DNA from: Lachnoclostridium sp. UBA1434
GTDB lineage: Bacteria > Bacillota > Clostridia > Lachnospirales > Lachnospiraceae
Assembly: GCA_002329645.1 (NCBI GenBank)
Contig: DCTS01000048.1
Coordinates: 3,040-12,220 of the forward strand
Direction of reading: 5' to 3'
DNA length: 9,181 nt
The notes below the pieces were generated by a model that saw only the letters and a program-made list of their open reading frames with translations, made no database searches and had not been told where the DNA came from. Below are positions 1-6,247 of the stretch, piece after piece (positions within the stretch are counted from its first letter, which is position 1; every line of letters starts with the position of its first letter). Position numbers and translations under genes: made by a program.

Positions 1-109
1 GGTGATTGCGGCAGCAATTCATGCATACATTCAGGATCAGGCTGCAGAAGTGCCTGCAGACGGCTTTTTTGTCCGCTCTATAAAAAGAATGGAAGCAAGA
101 AGAAGATAA
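1..109 (+). CDS. C-terminal end of an OadG-family sodium-pump decarboxylase gamma subunit (5' partial)
   Basis: The reading frame is open from the window edge (first full codon at 2) to TAA at 107-109 and gives 35 residues. It starts with a hydrophobic stretch (VIAAAIHAYI) and ends in a basic tail containing FFVRSIKR and MEARRR. A short C-terminus ending in a VRSI-type basic segment is characteristic of small OadG-like gamma subunits as I know them. These are single-span membrane proteins that anchor the carboxyltransferase to the membrane beta subunit of Na+-translocating oxaloacetate or acyl-CoA decarboxylases. The call depends strongly on context: a free-standing biotin carrier follows 59 nt later, then an OadA-like carboxyltransferase. 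The start, membrane segment and most of the protein lie outside the window, so the subfamily cannot be set. A different small membrane protein remains possible. Confidence 0.72.
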   Translation, partial: VIAAAIHAYIQDQAAEVPADGFFVRSIKRMEARRR

Positions 110-153
110 ATAAATCACTTATTATGATTAGCATTGCTTAACATGCAATGGAC

Positions 154-160
154 AAGGAGG
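154..160 (+). promoter_or_regulatory. Shine-Dalgarno AAGGAGG deciding the biotin carrier start
   Basis: AAGGAGG ends 8 nt before the ATG at 169. It lies downstream of the alternative in-frame ATG at 148, which has no ribosome binding site of its own. This supports initiation at 169. Confidence 0.85.
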
Positions 161-168
161 ATTTTAGC

Positions 169-597
169 ATGAAATACTATACAATAACAGTCAATGGCAA
201 CACATATCAGGTATCAGTTGAAGAAGGCATTACCGCACCTGTTGTACAAGCAGTGACACCCGTTCCTGCCGCAAGGACGATTACGGCTCCTGCAGCCGCA
301 GCGGCTCCTGCACCTGCAAGCGCACCTCAAGCCAATAAAGCAGAAGAACCCGCACCTGCACCTGCTCCGGCAGGACAGGCAGGAAGCATTAAAATAAATT
401 CTCCCATGCCTGGTAAGATAATTTCCCTTAAGGCCAATATCGGTCAGTCGATTAAGAAGGGAGAGGTTATTCTCATTCTTGAAGCAATGAAGATGGAAAA
501 CGAGATAGTCGCAACTGAGGACGGAACAGTTGCAAGCATAAACGTATCGGCAGGACAAACAGTGGAAGCAGGAGATTTACTTGCCACTTTAAACTAA
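169..597 (+). CDS. Biotin carboxyl carrier protein (biotin/lipoyl-binding subunit of a decarboxylase)
   Basis: This 142-residue protein carries the covalently bound biotin that shuttles CO2 between the carboxyltransferase and the membrane decarboxylase subunit. It has a short N-terminal beta segment (MKYYTITVNGNTYQVSVEEG, residues 1-20). An Ala/Pro-rich flexible linker follows (about residues 25-75, with repeated APAPA and AAAAP runs). The C-terminal biotinyl domain (about 77-142) contains EAMKMEN with the acceptor lysine K108 (codon 490-492). This layout matches OadC/MmdC-type carriers rather than fatty-acid AccB, though AccB cannot be excluded from the domain alone. The start at 169 is preferred because the AAGGAGG lies inside the longer reading from 148. 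It ends 18 nt before the carboxyltransferase, so the two are probably co-transcribed. A biotin ligase (BirA) acting in trans is expected but is not here. Confidence 0.9.
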   Translation: MKYYTITVNGNTYQVSVEEGITAPVVQAVTPVPAARTITAPAAAAAPAPASAPQANKAEEPAPAPAPAGQAGSIKINSPMPGKIISLKANIGQSIKKGEVILILEAMKMENEIVATEDGTVASINVSAGQTVEAGDLLATLN

Positions 598-615
598 CAT
601 ACGGGAGGAATTAAC

Positions 616-2028
616 ATGGCTGAACAAGTTAAAAAACCGGTAAAAATTACCGAAACTATATTGCGAGATGCGCATCAATCCCTTATTGCTACCCGTATGA
701 CAACCGATGATATGCTGCCTGTAATAGAAAAAATGGATAAGGTTGGCTATCATTCGGTGGAGTGCTGGGGCGGAGCAACATTTGACGCATCCCTTCGCTT
801 CCTTAAAGAGGACCCCTGGGAAAGACTCAGGAAGATCCGTTCAGGATTTAAAAATACCAAGCTGCAGATGCTTTTCCGCGGCCAAAACATATTGGGGTAC
901 CGTCATTATGCCGATGATGTGGTGGAATATTTCGTACAGAAATCAATTGCCAACGGTATTGATATAATCCGCATATTTGACGCATTAAATGATATTCGCA
1001 ATCTTGAATGTGCCGTAAAAGCCACCAATAAAGAAAAGGGCCATGCCCAAATAGCCATATGCTATACGCTGGGTGAAGCCTATACAACAGAATATTTTGT
1101 TGACCTTGCAAAGAAGATAGAAGATATGGGCGCATCCTCCATATGCATTAAGGATATGGCAGGACTTTTGATACCCTACAGGGCAACGGAGCTTGTTACC
1201 GCTCTGAAGTCTGCGGTAAAGATTCCTATAGACCTTCATACCCATTATACCAGCGGTGTCGGAAGCATGACTTATCTTAAGGCAGTGGAAGCAGGCTGCG
1301 ATATCATTGATACAGCAATGTCACCCTTTGCACTGGGTACAAGCCAGCCCGCAACCGAGGTTATGGTTGAAACCTTCAGGGGAACACCATATGACACAGG
1401 CTTTGATCAGATACTCTTATCTGAAATAGCAGATTATTTCCGTCCCTTAAAGAACAAGGCGCTTGAAACAGGCCTGTTGGATCCGAAGGTAATGGGAGTT
1501 GATATTAAAACACTTCTTTACCAGGTTCCGGGCGGAATGCTTTCCAATCTGGTTTCGCAGCTTAAGCAGCAGAAGGCTGAAGACAGGTACTACGAAGTGC
1601 TTGAAGAGGTTCCGAGGGTGCGTAAGGATTTTGGCGAGCCTCCGTTGGTTACACCCTCCAGTCAGATAGTCGGTACCCAGGCTGTGCTTAATGTTCTTTC
1701 GGGTGAAAGGTACAAGATGGTCACCAAGGAATCCAAGGCATTATTATCTGGTGAATACGGCCAAACTGTTAAACCCTTCAATCCCGAGGTACAGAAGAAG
1801 GTTATCGGCGACAAGGAGCCGATTACATGCAGGCCTGCAGATTTGATTGAGCCGGAGCTTAAGAAGATAGAGGCAGAGATATCCGAATGGAAGGAACAGG
1901 ACGAGGATGTTTTATCATATGCATTGTTCCCTGCTGTTGCTATGGATTTCTTCAAATACAGAAAAGCACAAAAAACCGGAGTTGATTTAACTGCCGCTGA
2001 TGCAGAAAACAAGGCATATCCCGTATAA
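616..2028 (+). CDS. oadA: Oxaloacetate decarboxylase alpha / pyruvate carboxylase subunit B family carboxyltransferase, without a biotin domain
   Basis: This enzyme transfers a carboxyl group between an oxo-acid (oxaloacetate/pyruvate) and biotin on the neighbouring carrier. The N-terminal TIM barrel has ETILRDAHQSL with metal-ligand Asp18, LFRGQNILGYRHYADD, RIFDALND, IKDMAGLL with the active-site lysine K179 (carbamylated in this family), and the metal-binding H208-T-H210. The C-terminal half contains the family segment VTPSSQIVGTQAVLNVL. At 470 residues it stops before the biotinyl domain that longer OadA proteins (about 590) carry, in line with the separate carrier upstream. GGGAGGA at 603-609 supports the ATG at 616. 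The OadG-like neighbour and the lack of a biotin carboxylase gene favour a Na+-pumping decarboxylase, but a two-subunit pyruvate carboxylase with its other subunit elsewhere is the main alternative. The symbol denotes family, not proven substrate. Confidence 0.9.
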   Translation: MAEQVKKPVKITETILRDAHQSLIATRMTTDDMLPVIEKMDKVGYHSVECWGGATFDASLRFLKEDPWERLRKIRSGFKNTKLQMLFRGQNILGYRHYADDVVEYFVQKSIANGIDIIRIFDALNDIRNLECAVKATNKEKGHAQIAICYTLGEAYTTEYFVDLAKKIEDMGASSICIKDMAGLLIPYRATELVTALKSAVKIPIDLHTHYTSGVGSMTYLKAVEAGCDIIDTAMSPFALGTSQPATEVMVETFRGTPYDTGFDQILLSEIADYFRPLKNKALETGLLDPKVMGVDIKTLLYQVPGGMLSNLVSQLKQQKAEDRYYEVLEEVPRVRKDFGEPPLVTPSSQIVGTQAVLNVLSGERYKMVTKESKALLSGEYGQTVKPFNPEVQKKVIGDKEPITCRPADLIEPELKKIEAEISEWKEQDEDVLSYALFPAVAMDFFKYRKAQKTGVDLTAADAENKAYPV

Positions 2029-2086
2029 ACGGCAGCAAAATACCAATTGAATATCATTATATTTAAAGGGTTGTTTCAATACAGTC

Positions 2087-2110
2087 CGGCATTACAGGTT
2101 TGTAATACCG
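2087..2110 (+). promoter_or_regulatory. Imperfect inverted repeat downstream of oadA (possible weak terminator or mRNA 3' end)
   Basis: CGGCATTAC at 2087-2095 pairs with GTAATACCG at 2102-2110, with a single C/A mismatch and the loop AGGTTT. The next bases (AACTTCAG) are not T-rich, so it is not a canonical intrinsic terminator. It could protect the 3' end or be chance. Confidence 0.3.
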
Positions 2111-2190
2111 AACTTCAGAACATTGGAGCAATCCTTTTATAATTCCCGAAATTTCTATTATATGTGATATGTCCTGCAGCTTGCTGCATG

Positions 2191-2220
2191 TTGACAGGTA
2201 GCTGTACAGTTTGTTATATT
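2191..2220 (+). promoter_or_regulatory. Promoter for the histidine kinase gene
   Basis: A perfect -35 TTGACA (2191-2196) is followed after 18 nt by TATATT (2215-2220). The latter is preceded by TG plus one base (2212-2214), an extended -10. Expected transcription start is near 2227, giving a leader of about 60-80 nt before the kinase start. Confidence 0.6.
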
Positions 2221-2290
2221 TAAAACAAATGCTGGTTAATGTGGAATATAGTAATTTGATAATTTAATATGTCAGATTTAAGATAATTTA

Positions 2291-3598
2291 ATGGGGATAT
2301 GTCATATGATGGATTTATATGGTGGAATAACAGCATTTAATGACTTTATCAGCACGCCCGGCTGCGCCTATGCTATTGTTATAATAGCGACTCTGGGCAT
2401 TCTGGCTTATACTAATTTCCTTAAGAACAGGTTTGCAAGCATGAATCAGGCTCTTTACTTCAGGGAAGAGCTTTACAGGACATTATGTCTTTATATAGAC
2501 GATGTATTAATGGTTATCATTCCCGACAAGCACATTGTTGAATATGTATCGCCGAATATTGAAAGAATATACGGTATTAGCGACACTCGAATAAAGAAGG
2601 ATCCGAAACTCTTTTTCACCAATATGGATGAGAAAAGCATGAAAAGGACGGAGCAGCTTATGTCGGATGCAAGCTATATATCTAATAATGAGATTGAATT
2701 TGATTATAAGCATCCGATAACAGGTGAAGCGATTCCATCAATCATGCAGGTATTTCCAGTTGTAAAAAAAAAGCTCGTTACCCGTTATATAATAAATATC
2801 AGAAATATCACCAGGGAAAAGCAGACTCAGAAGGCATTAACTGATGCCCTTATCAAGGAACGCAAGGATAATCAATCCAGAAAAGAACTGATTTCGATTG
2901 TCAGTCATGAGATAAAAGCACCTGTTAATGCAATATCAGCCCTTGCCGACAAGGCTGCGGCATCATTATATGATATAAAAGCATCAGCACAGTGTCTGGA
3001 AAGGCTGCAGGAAGCATCAAAAAACCTTGTTGAGATAATTGATAACATTCTGGATATGTCAAGACTTGATTCCGACAGGCTTATTATAAAGAGGGAGCCC
3101 TTTAATCTCAGAGATTTTCTGGGAAGCTGCAGCTATACGGCAAGCCTGCAGGCAAAGCAAAGAAAGCTGAATTTCGAGATGCTGTCGGATTTTGACCATG
3201 AATATCTATATGGTGATACTGTCCGGTTAAAGCAGATACTGGACAACTGCATACAAAACAGCATAAAATTTACCACACGGGGTGGAAATATAAGATTAGA
3301 GGTCTCGGAAACAGGCTTATACGGCAATATAGCAATGTATCGCTTTATTATTTCAGATAATGGCAAGGGAATAGGCGAGGATTTTTTAGGAAGAATATTT
3401 AATGCCTTTGAGCAGGAAGACGCTTCCTCAGCTGAAAAATATGGAGGAATCGGGCTGGGAATGTATATAACGAAAAATCTGGTTGACCTTATGGAAGGTG
3501 ATATACATGTGAGCAGCAAGCCCGGTGAGGGTACAGTTGTAACAATACACCTTCCCTTTGATATCGTTAACAGCATGTCGTTAAATAATAAAAATTAA
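2291..3598 (+). CDS. Membrane-anchored orphan PAS-domain sensor histidine kinase
   Basis: This is a 435-residue sensor kinase. One hydrophobic segment (about residues 25-42, CAYAIVIIATLGILAY) anchors it. A PAS-like sensory domain follows (about 65-175, with VEYVSPNIERIYGI). After a charged linker (about 175-200), a HisKA domain carries the H-box SHEIKAP with phospho-acceptor H206. The ATPase domain has an N-box (DNCIQNSIKF, from D318), G1 (DNGKGIG, from D356), F-box (IFNAFEQED) and G2 (GGIGLGMYI, from G385). No receiver domain or adjacent response regulator is present, so its partner is unknown. In Clostridia, orphan PAS kinases often feed Spo0A, but that is only an analogy. The start is uncertain: ATG 2291 has no clear ribosome site, whereas ATG 2306 or 2309 has GGGGA at 2293-2297 upstream. 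The H-box has Ala210 where Thr/Asn is usual in phosphatase-competent kinases. Confidence 0.88.
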   Translation: MGICHMMDLYGGITAFNDFISTPGCAYAIVIIATLGILAYTNFLKNRFASMNQALYFREELYRTLCLYIDDVLMVIIPDKHIVEYVSPNIERIYGISDTRIKKDPKLFFTNMDEKSMKRTEQLMSDASYISNNEIEFDYKHPITGEAIPSIMQVFPVVKKKLVTRYIINIRNITREKQTQKALTDALIKERKDNQSRKELISIVSHEIKAPVNAISALADKAAASLYDIKASAQCLERLQEASKNLVEIIDNILDMSRLDSDRLIIKREPFNLRDFLGSCSYTASLQAKQRKLNFEMLSDFDHEYLYGDTVRLKQILDNCIQNSIKFTTRGGNIRLEVSETGLYGNIAMYRFIISDNGKGIGEDFLGRIFNAFEQEDASSAEKYGGIGLGMYITKNLVDLMEGDIHVSSKPGEGTVVTIHLPFDIVNSMSLNNKN

Positions 3599-3607
3599 AA
3601 TAAATCC

Positions 3608-3636
3608 TTGACATATACACACCCTGAGAGTATACT
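3608..3636 (+). promoter_or_regulatory. Strong promoter for the ylxM-ffh operon
   Basis: TTGACA (3608-3613), a 17-nt spacer and TATACT (3631-3636) make a near-consensus housekeeping promoter just after the kinase stop. Transcription is expected to begin about 3642-3644, inside the 5' arm of the inverted repeat at 3637-3669. No terminator separates the kinase gene from it, so read-through transcripts are also likely. Confidence 0.75.
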
Positions 3637-3669
3637 ACCACCTGTAAAGATTTTTACTTTACAGGTGGT
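3637..3669 (+). promoter_or_regulatory. Perfect 13-bp inverted repeat covering the transcription start and ylxM ribosome binding site
   Basis: ACCACCTGTAAAG (3637-3649) and CTTTACAGGTGGT (3657-3669) are exact reverse complements around a 7-nt loop (ATTTTTA). The left arm begins directly after the -10 box. The right arm contains the AGGTG (3663-3667) that should act as Shine-Dalgarno for the GTG start at 3678. There is no T-run after it, so it is not an intrinsic terminator. It may be an RNA hairpin that hides the ribosome site, a DNA operator for a dimeric regulator, or both. Confidence 0.7.
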
Positions 3670-3677
3670 GTTGCTTT

Positions 3678-4052
3678 GTGAACAATACAGGACCGCAGAT
3701 TGATAAGCTGGAAGAGATTGTAGAGCTTTCCATATTATATGACTTTTACGGAGAGCTTTTATCCGAGCATAAAAGACGTATATTTGAGGATTATGTGCTC
3801 AATGACCTTTCCCTTGGCGAAATAGCCGAGGAGCAGCATATAAGCAGACAGGGTGTATATGATATAGTAAAACGATGCAGCCAGGAGCTTAAGGATTATG
3901 AGCAACGCCTGTCTCTGGTACACAAGTTTAACAATGTCAAGGAAGCAGTCGGCAGGATAAAGACCATATCCGAAGAAGTGAAGCAGTCGGGCAACACCTT
4001 GAGAATGAATGAAATTGACGCATTGGCTGACGATATTTTAAAGGAGCTGTAG
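3678..4052 (+). CDS. ylxM: YlxM family SRP-associated helix-turn-helix protein
   Basis: This 124-residue protein belongs to the small sigma-like HTH family encoded beside ffh in Firmicutes. In some species it binds the signal recognition particle and modulates it rather than acting as a classical transcription factor. The N-terminal part is acidic and helical. The HTH lies at about residues 44-66 (LSLGEIAEEQHISRQGVYDI), with the conserved SRQGVYD recognition helix, and is followed by a charged coiled-coil-like C-terminus. No ATG fits the start. GTG at 3678 is supported by AGGTG at 3663-3667 and by the conserved N-terminal segment LYDFYGELL. The length is close to the family's usual 105-125 residues. 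It ends one base before the ffh ATG, implying translational coupling. Confidence 0.9.
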   Translation: MNNTGPQIDKLEEIVELSILYDFYGELLSEHKRRIFEDYVLNDLSLGEIAEEQHISRQGVYDIVKRCSQELKDYEQRLSLVHKFNNVKEAVGRIKTISEEVKQSGNTLRMNEIDALADDILKEL

Positions 4053-4053
4053 C

Positions 4054-5400
4054 ATGGCATTTGATAGCCTTTCTGAAAAACTGCAGAATATATTCAAAAG
4101 CTTAAGGGGTAAGGGAAGACTCTCCGAGGCTGATGTCAAGGCGGCCCTTAAAGAGGTTAAGATGGCGCTTCTTGAAGCTGACGTAAGCTTCAAGGTTGTC
4201 AAGAGCTTTATTGCTTCCGTTCAGGAAAGGGCAGTCGGCCAGGATGTGCTGAACAGCCTGACACCCGGACAGATGGTAATAAAGATTGTCAACGATGAGA
4301 TGGTAAAGCTGCTTGGTGAAACCGCCGTTGAGCTGAACCTTGCACCCTCAAACGAAGTAACCGTAATAATGATGTGCGGACTTCAGGGTGCAGGCAAGAC
4401 AACCACTGCTGCCAAGCTTGCAGGAAAGCTTAAATCCAAAGGCAGAAAGCCGCTGCTTGCAGCATGCGACATATACAGGCCTGCTGCAATAGACCAGCTT
4501 AAAATTAACGGTGACAAGCAGGGTGTTCCCGTATTTTCAATGGGCGACAAGCATAAGCCCCAGAGTATTGCTAAGGCGGCCCTTGAGCATGCCGAGAAGA
4601 ACGGCTTTAATGTATTGATTATGGATACCGCAGGCCGTCTCCATATCGATGAAGCCATGATGGATGAGCTAATCGATATAAAATCAAGTCTTAAGGTCCA
4701 TCAGACGCTTCTTGTAGTGGATGCAATGACCGGACAGGATGCCGTTAACGTAGCCCAGATGTTCAATGAGAAGCTTGCCATCGACGGCGTTATCCTTACC
4801 AAGCTGGACGGTGATACAAGAGGCGGCGCAGCCCTGTCAATACGTTCCGTTACAGGATGTCCGATTATATTTGCCGGTATGGGCGAGAAGCTTTCCGACC
4901 TTGAGCAGTTTTATCCGGACAGGATGGCATCAAGGATTCTTGGTATGGGGGATATACTGACTCTGATAGACAAGGCCCAGGCTGAATTCGATGAGAATAA
5001 GGCTAGGGAAATGGAGAAGAAGCTTCGGAAGGCAGAATTTGACTTCAATGATTTTCTTGATCAGATGCACCAGATAAAGAAAATGGGCGGCTTGGCGGAT
5101 CTTGTCAAGATGCTGCCCGGTATGGGTAGACAGCTTAAGGATGTGGAAATAGATGAAAAAGCATTGACCACAACCGAGGCTATTATATATTCCATGACGA
5201 AGGAAGAACGGTCAAATCCGGATATGCTTAACCTTTCAAGAAAGAAGAGGATTGCCGCAGGCGCAGGGGTTGATATCAGCGATGTGAATGCCCTTGTTAA
5301 GCAATTTGAGCAATCCAAAAAGATGATGAAGCAGTTCTCCGGTATGATGGGTGGAAAAGGTTCCAAAAAGGGCAGGTTCAGAATGCCCTTTGGACTATAG
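4054..5400 (+). CDS. ffh: Signal recognition particle protein Ffh (SRP54 GTPase)
   Basis: Ffh with 4.5S/scRNA forms the particle that recognises signal sequences on nascent chains and delivers ribosomes to the receptor FtsY. The 448-residue length is typical. The helical N domain (about 1-95) contains ALLEADVSFKVVK. The G domain (about 100-300) has the P-loop GLQGAGKTT from G109, DIYRPAAIDQL, the G3 motif DTAGR from D191 and the G4 motif TKLDGD from T249. The Met-rich M domain (about 320-448) has MLPGMGRQ, the RNA-binding KKRIAAGAG region and QFEQSKKMMKQF, and ends in a Gly/Lys/Arg-rich tail. AAGGAG at 4041-4046 inside the end of ylxM supports the ATG at 4054. The SRP RNA gene and ftsY are not in this window. 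Confidence 0.98.
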   Translation: MAFDSLSEKLQNIFKSLRGKGRLSEADVKAALKEVKMALLEADVSFKVVKSFIASVQERAVGQDVLNSLTPGQMVIKIVNDEMVKLLGETAVELNLAPSNEVTVIMMCGLQGAGKTTTAAKLAGKLKSKGRKPLLAACDIYRPAAIDQLKINGDKQGVPVFSMGDKHKPQSIAKAALEHAEKNGFNVLIMDTAGRLHIDEAMMDELIDIKSSLKVHQTLLVVDAMTGQDAVNVAQMFNEKLAIDGVILTKLDGDTRGGAALSIRSVTGCPIIFAGMGEKLSDLEQFYPDRMASRILGMGDILTLIDKAQAEFDENKAREMEKKLRKAEFDFNDFLDQMHQIKKMGGLADLVKMLPGMGRQLKDVEIDEKALTTTEAIIYSMTKEERSNPDMLNLSRKKRIAAGAGVDISDVNALVKQFEQSKKMMKQFSGMMGGKGSKKGRFRMPFGL

Positions 5401-5475
5401 ATCAACATGTATATGCAATCTGATAGAAATTGTTTGTATTTGCATGCATAATGAATATTTAAGGAGGTGAAATAG

Positions 5476-5718
5476 ATGGCAGTAAAGATCAGGTTAAAGA
5501 GGATGGGACAGAAAAAGGCTCCTTTTTATAGAATAGTAGTTGCTGATTCAAGGTCTCCGAGAGATGGCAGATTCATCGAGGAAATCGGTACTTATGATCC
5601 CGGCAAGAACCCCAGCGCTTTTAAGGTAAATGAGGAAGCCGCAAAGAAATGGCTGGCTAACGGTGCTCAGCCGACCGATACCGTTGGCAAGATATTCAAG
5701 ATTGCCGGCATACTGTAA
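5476..5718 (+). CDS. rpsP: 30S ribosomal protein bS16
   Basis: bS16 is a small 30S subunit protein that binds 16S rRNA and promotes assembly. The 80-residue sequence has the standard N-terminus MAVKIRLKRMGQKKAPFYRI, followed by VVADSRSPRDGRFIEEIGTYDP and NEEAAKKWLANGAQPTDTV. The length is normal for Firmicutes. A very strong AAGGAGGTGA at 5461-5470 precedes the ATG. The 75-nt gap from ffh holds no terminator, so it is probably in the same operon, with expression raised by its ribosome site. A separate promoter in the gap is not convincing. KhpA follows after 67 nt. Confidence 0.97.
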   Translation: MAVKIRLKRMGQKKAPFYRIVVADSRSPRDGRFIEEIGTYDPGKNPSAFKVNEEAAKKWLANGAQPTDTVGKIFKIAGIL

Positions 5719-5785
5719 CTTAATGCCGTGGACTCAGTTCCCGCACTGCTATGGATGCGTAGCTTGCGCAGATGGAGGTAGTGAT

Positions 5786-6016
5786 ATGAAGGAATTAGTA
5801 GAGGTAATCGCCAAATCACTCGTGGATCATCCTGATGAGGTTGTGGTTACCGAAAATGAAACCGATAGGGCCATTGTTGTAGAGCTCAAGGTTGCTGCAG
5901 ACGATATGGGTAAGGTTATCGGCAAGCAGGGACGTATTGCCAAGTCAATTCGTACCGTTGTTAAGGCAGCCGCAACCAGGGACGACAAGAAGGTTGTGGT
6001 GGAGATCGTCCAGTAG
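5786..6016 (+). CDS. khpA: KH-domain RNA-binding protein KhpA (YlqC)
   Basis: This 76-residue single KH-domain protein binds RNA and, in streptococci and related Firmicutes, forms a complex with KhpB (Jag/EloR) that affects small RNAs, cell elongation and division. The RNA-binding GxxG loop is GKQG at residues 46-49 within MGKVIGKQGRIAKSIRTVV, and the length is typical (75-80). The ATG at 5786 is preceded by GGAGG at 5774-5778. A longer in-frame reading from 5630 would overlap rpsP and has no family support. Its place between rpsP and rimM is conserved in Firmicutes. In Bacillus subtilis ylqD follows, whereas here the next 231 nt are non-coding. Confidence 0.95.
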   Translation: MKELVEVIAKSLVDHPDEVVVTENETDRAIVVELKVAADDMGKVIGKQGRIAKSIRTVVKAAATRDDKKVVVEIVQ

Positions 6017-6035
6017 CCGGTATTTGATTAGAGCC

Positions 6036-6065
6036 GCATATGTGAAGGCATATGCAGGCATATGC
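6036..6065 (+). repeat. Three GCATATG(C) copies after khpA
   Basis: GCATATG occurs at 6036-6042, 6048-6054 and 6058-6064. The last two sit in a 10-bp tandem unit (GGCATATGCA then GGCATATGC). Each core is itself a palindrome (CATATG). Function is unknown; the array could be a binding site or chance. Confidence 0.55.
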
Positions 6066-6105
6066 TTATCAGCCGAATATTTACACAGATATATTATATT
6101 TATCG

Positions 6106-6145
6106 CAGATGTATAAGCAACTGAATAAAGATTGCTTGTGATCTG
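6106..6145 (+). promoter_or_regulatory. Two-part hairpin in the khpA-rimM gap
   Basis: CAGAT (6106-6110) pairs with ATCTG (6141-6145). Inside it AAGCAA (6115-6120) pairs with TTGCTT (6132-6137), leaving a small internal loop and an 11-nt apical loop. The stem is followed by GTATATAAGG rather than T residues, so it is not a terminator. It could be an RNA processing or regulatory element of the operon mRNA. Confidence 0.35.
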
Positions 6146-6216
6146 TATATAAGGCTTATGATTTCGATGAGGTATGGGCTGGCTTATATGTCGATGGGCA
6201 TAACGGTCAGCTTTCC

Positions 6217-6243
6217 TTATCCTTTTACTGGCATGAAGGATGG
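6217..6243 (+). promoter_or_regulatory. Stem containing the rimM Shine-Dalgarno
   Basis: ATCCTT (6219-6224) pairs perfectly with AAGGAT (6236-6241), and two G-U pairs extend it outward to 6217 and 6243. The 3' arm holds the AAGGA that serves the rimM ATG at 6248. An 11-nt loop makes it modest in stability, but it would compete with ribosome binding. Confidence 0.35.
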
Positions 6244-6247
6244 TTGC

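Larger units (their letters stand above)
2029..2290 (+). other. Intergenic region between oadA and the histidine kinase
   Basis: This 262-nt AT-rich stretch contains no supported gene. It holds an imperfect dyad at 2087-2110 (9-bp arms, one C/A mismatch, 6-nt loop). A small hairpin at 2175-2188 (TGCAG, loop CTTG, CTGCA) and a promoter at 2191-2220 follow. None of the dyads is followed by a convincing T-run, so where oadA transcription ends is not clear from sequence. Confidence 0.6.

Noticed and set aside
148..168. Seven-residue N-terminal extension of the biotin carrier from ATG 148
   Set aside because: The AAGGAGG at 154-160 lies inside it and is correctly spaced for ATG 169; the 148 start has no ribosome site.
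214..558. Minus-strand open frame opposite the biotin carrier, and similar minus-strand frames elsewhere
   Set aside because: They are opposite well-recognised genes, have Cys/Ser-rich low-complexity products, and lack ribosome sites or family motifs.
2087..2110. Intrinsic terminator of oadA
   Set aside because: The stem has a mismatch and no following T-run; I kept it only as a dyad.
5401..5475. Promoter in the ffh-rpsP gap (CATAAT at 5447-5452)
   Set aside because: There is no matching -35 at 16-18 nt; the ATGCAA/TTGCAT dyad there is short and widely spaced.
5630..5785. In-frame 52-codon extension of KhpA upstream of 5786
   Set aside because: It overlaps rpsP in another frame, has no KH-family similarity, and GGAGG sits just before ATG 5786.
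6158..6247. N-terminal extension of RimM
   Set aside because: The family signature begins at 6248, which has a good AAGGA; the extension would make the protein about 30 residues too long.
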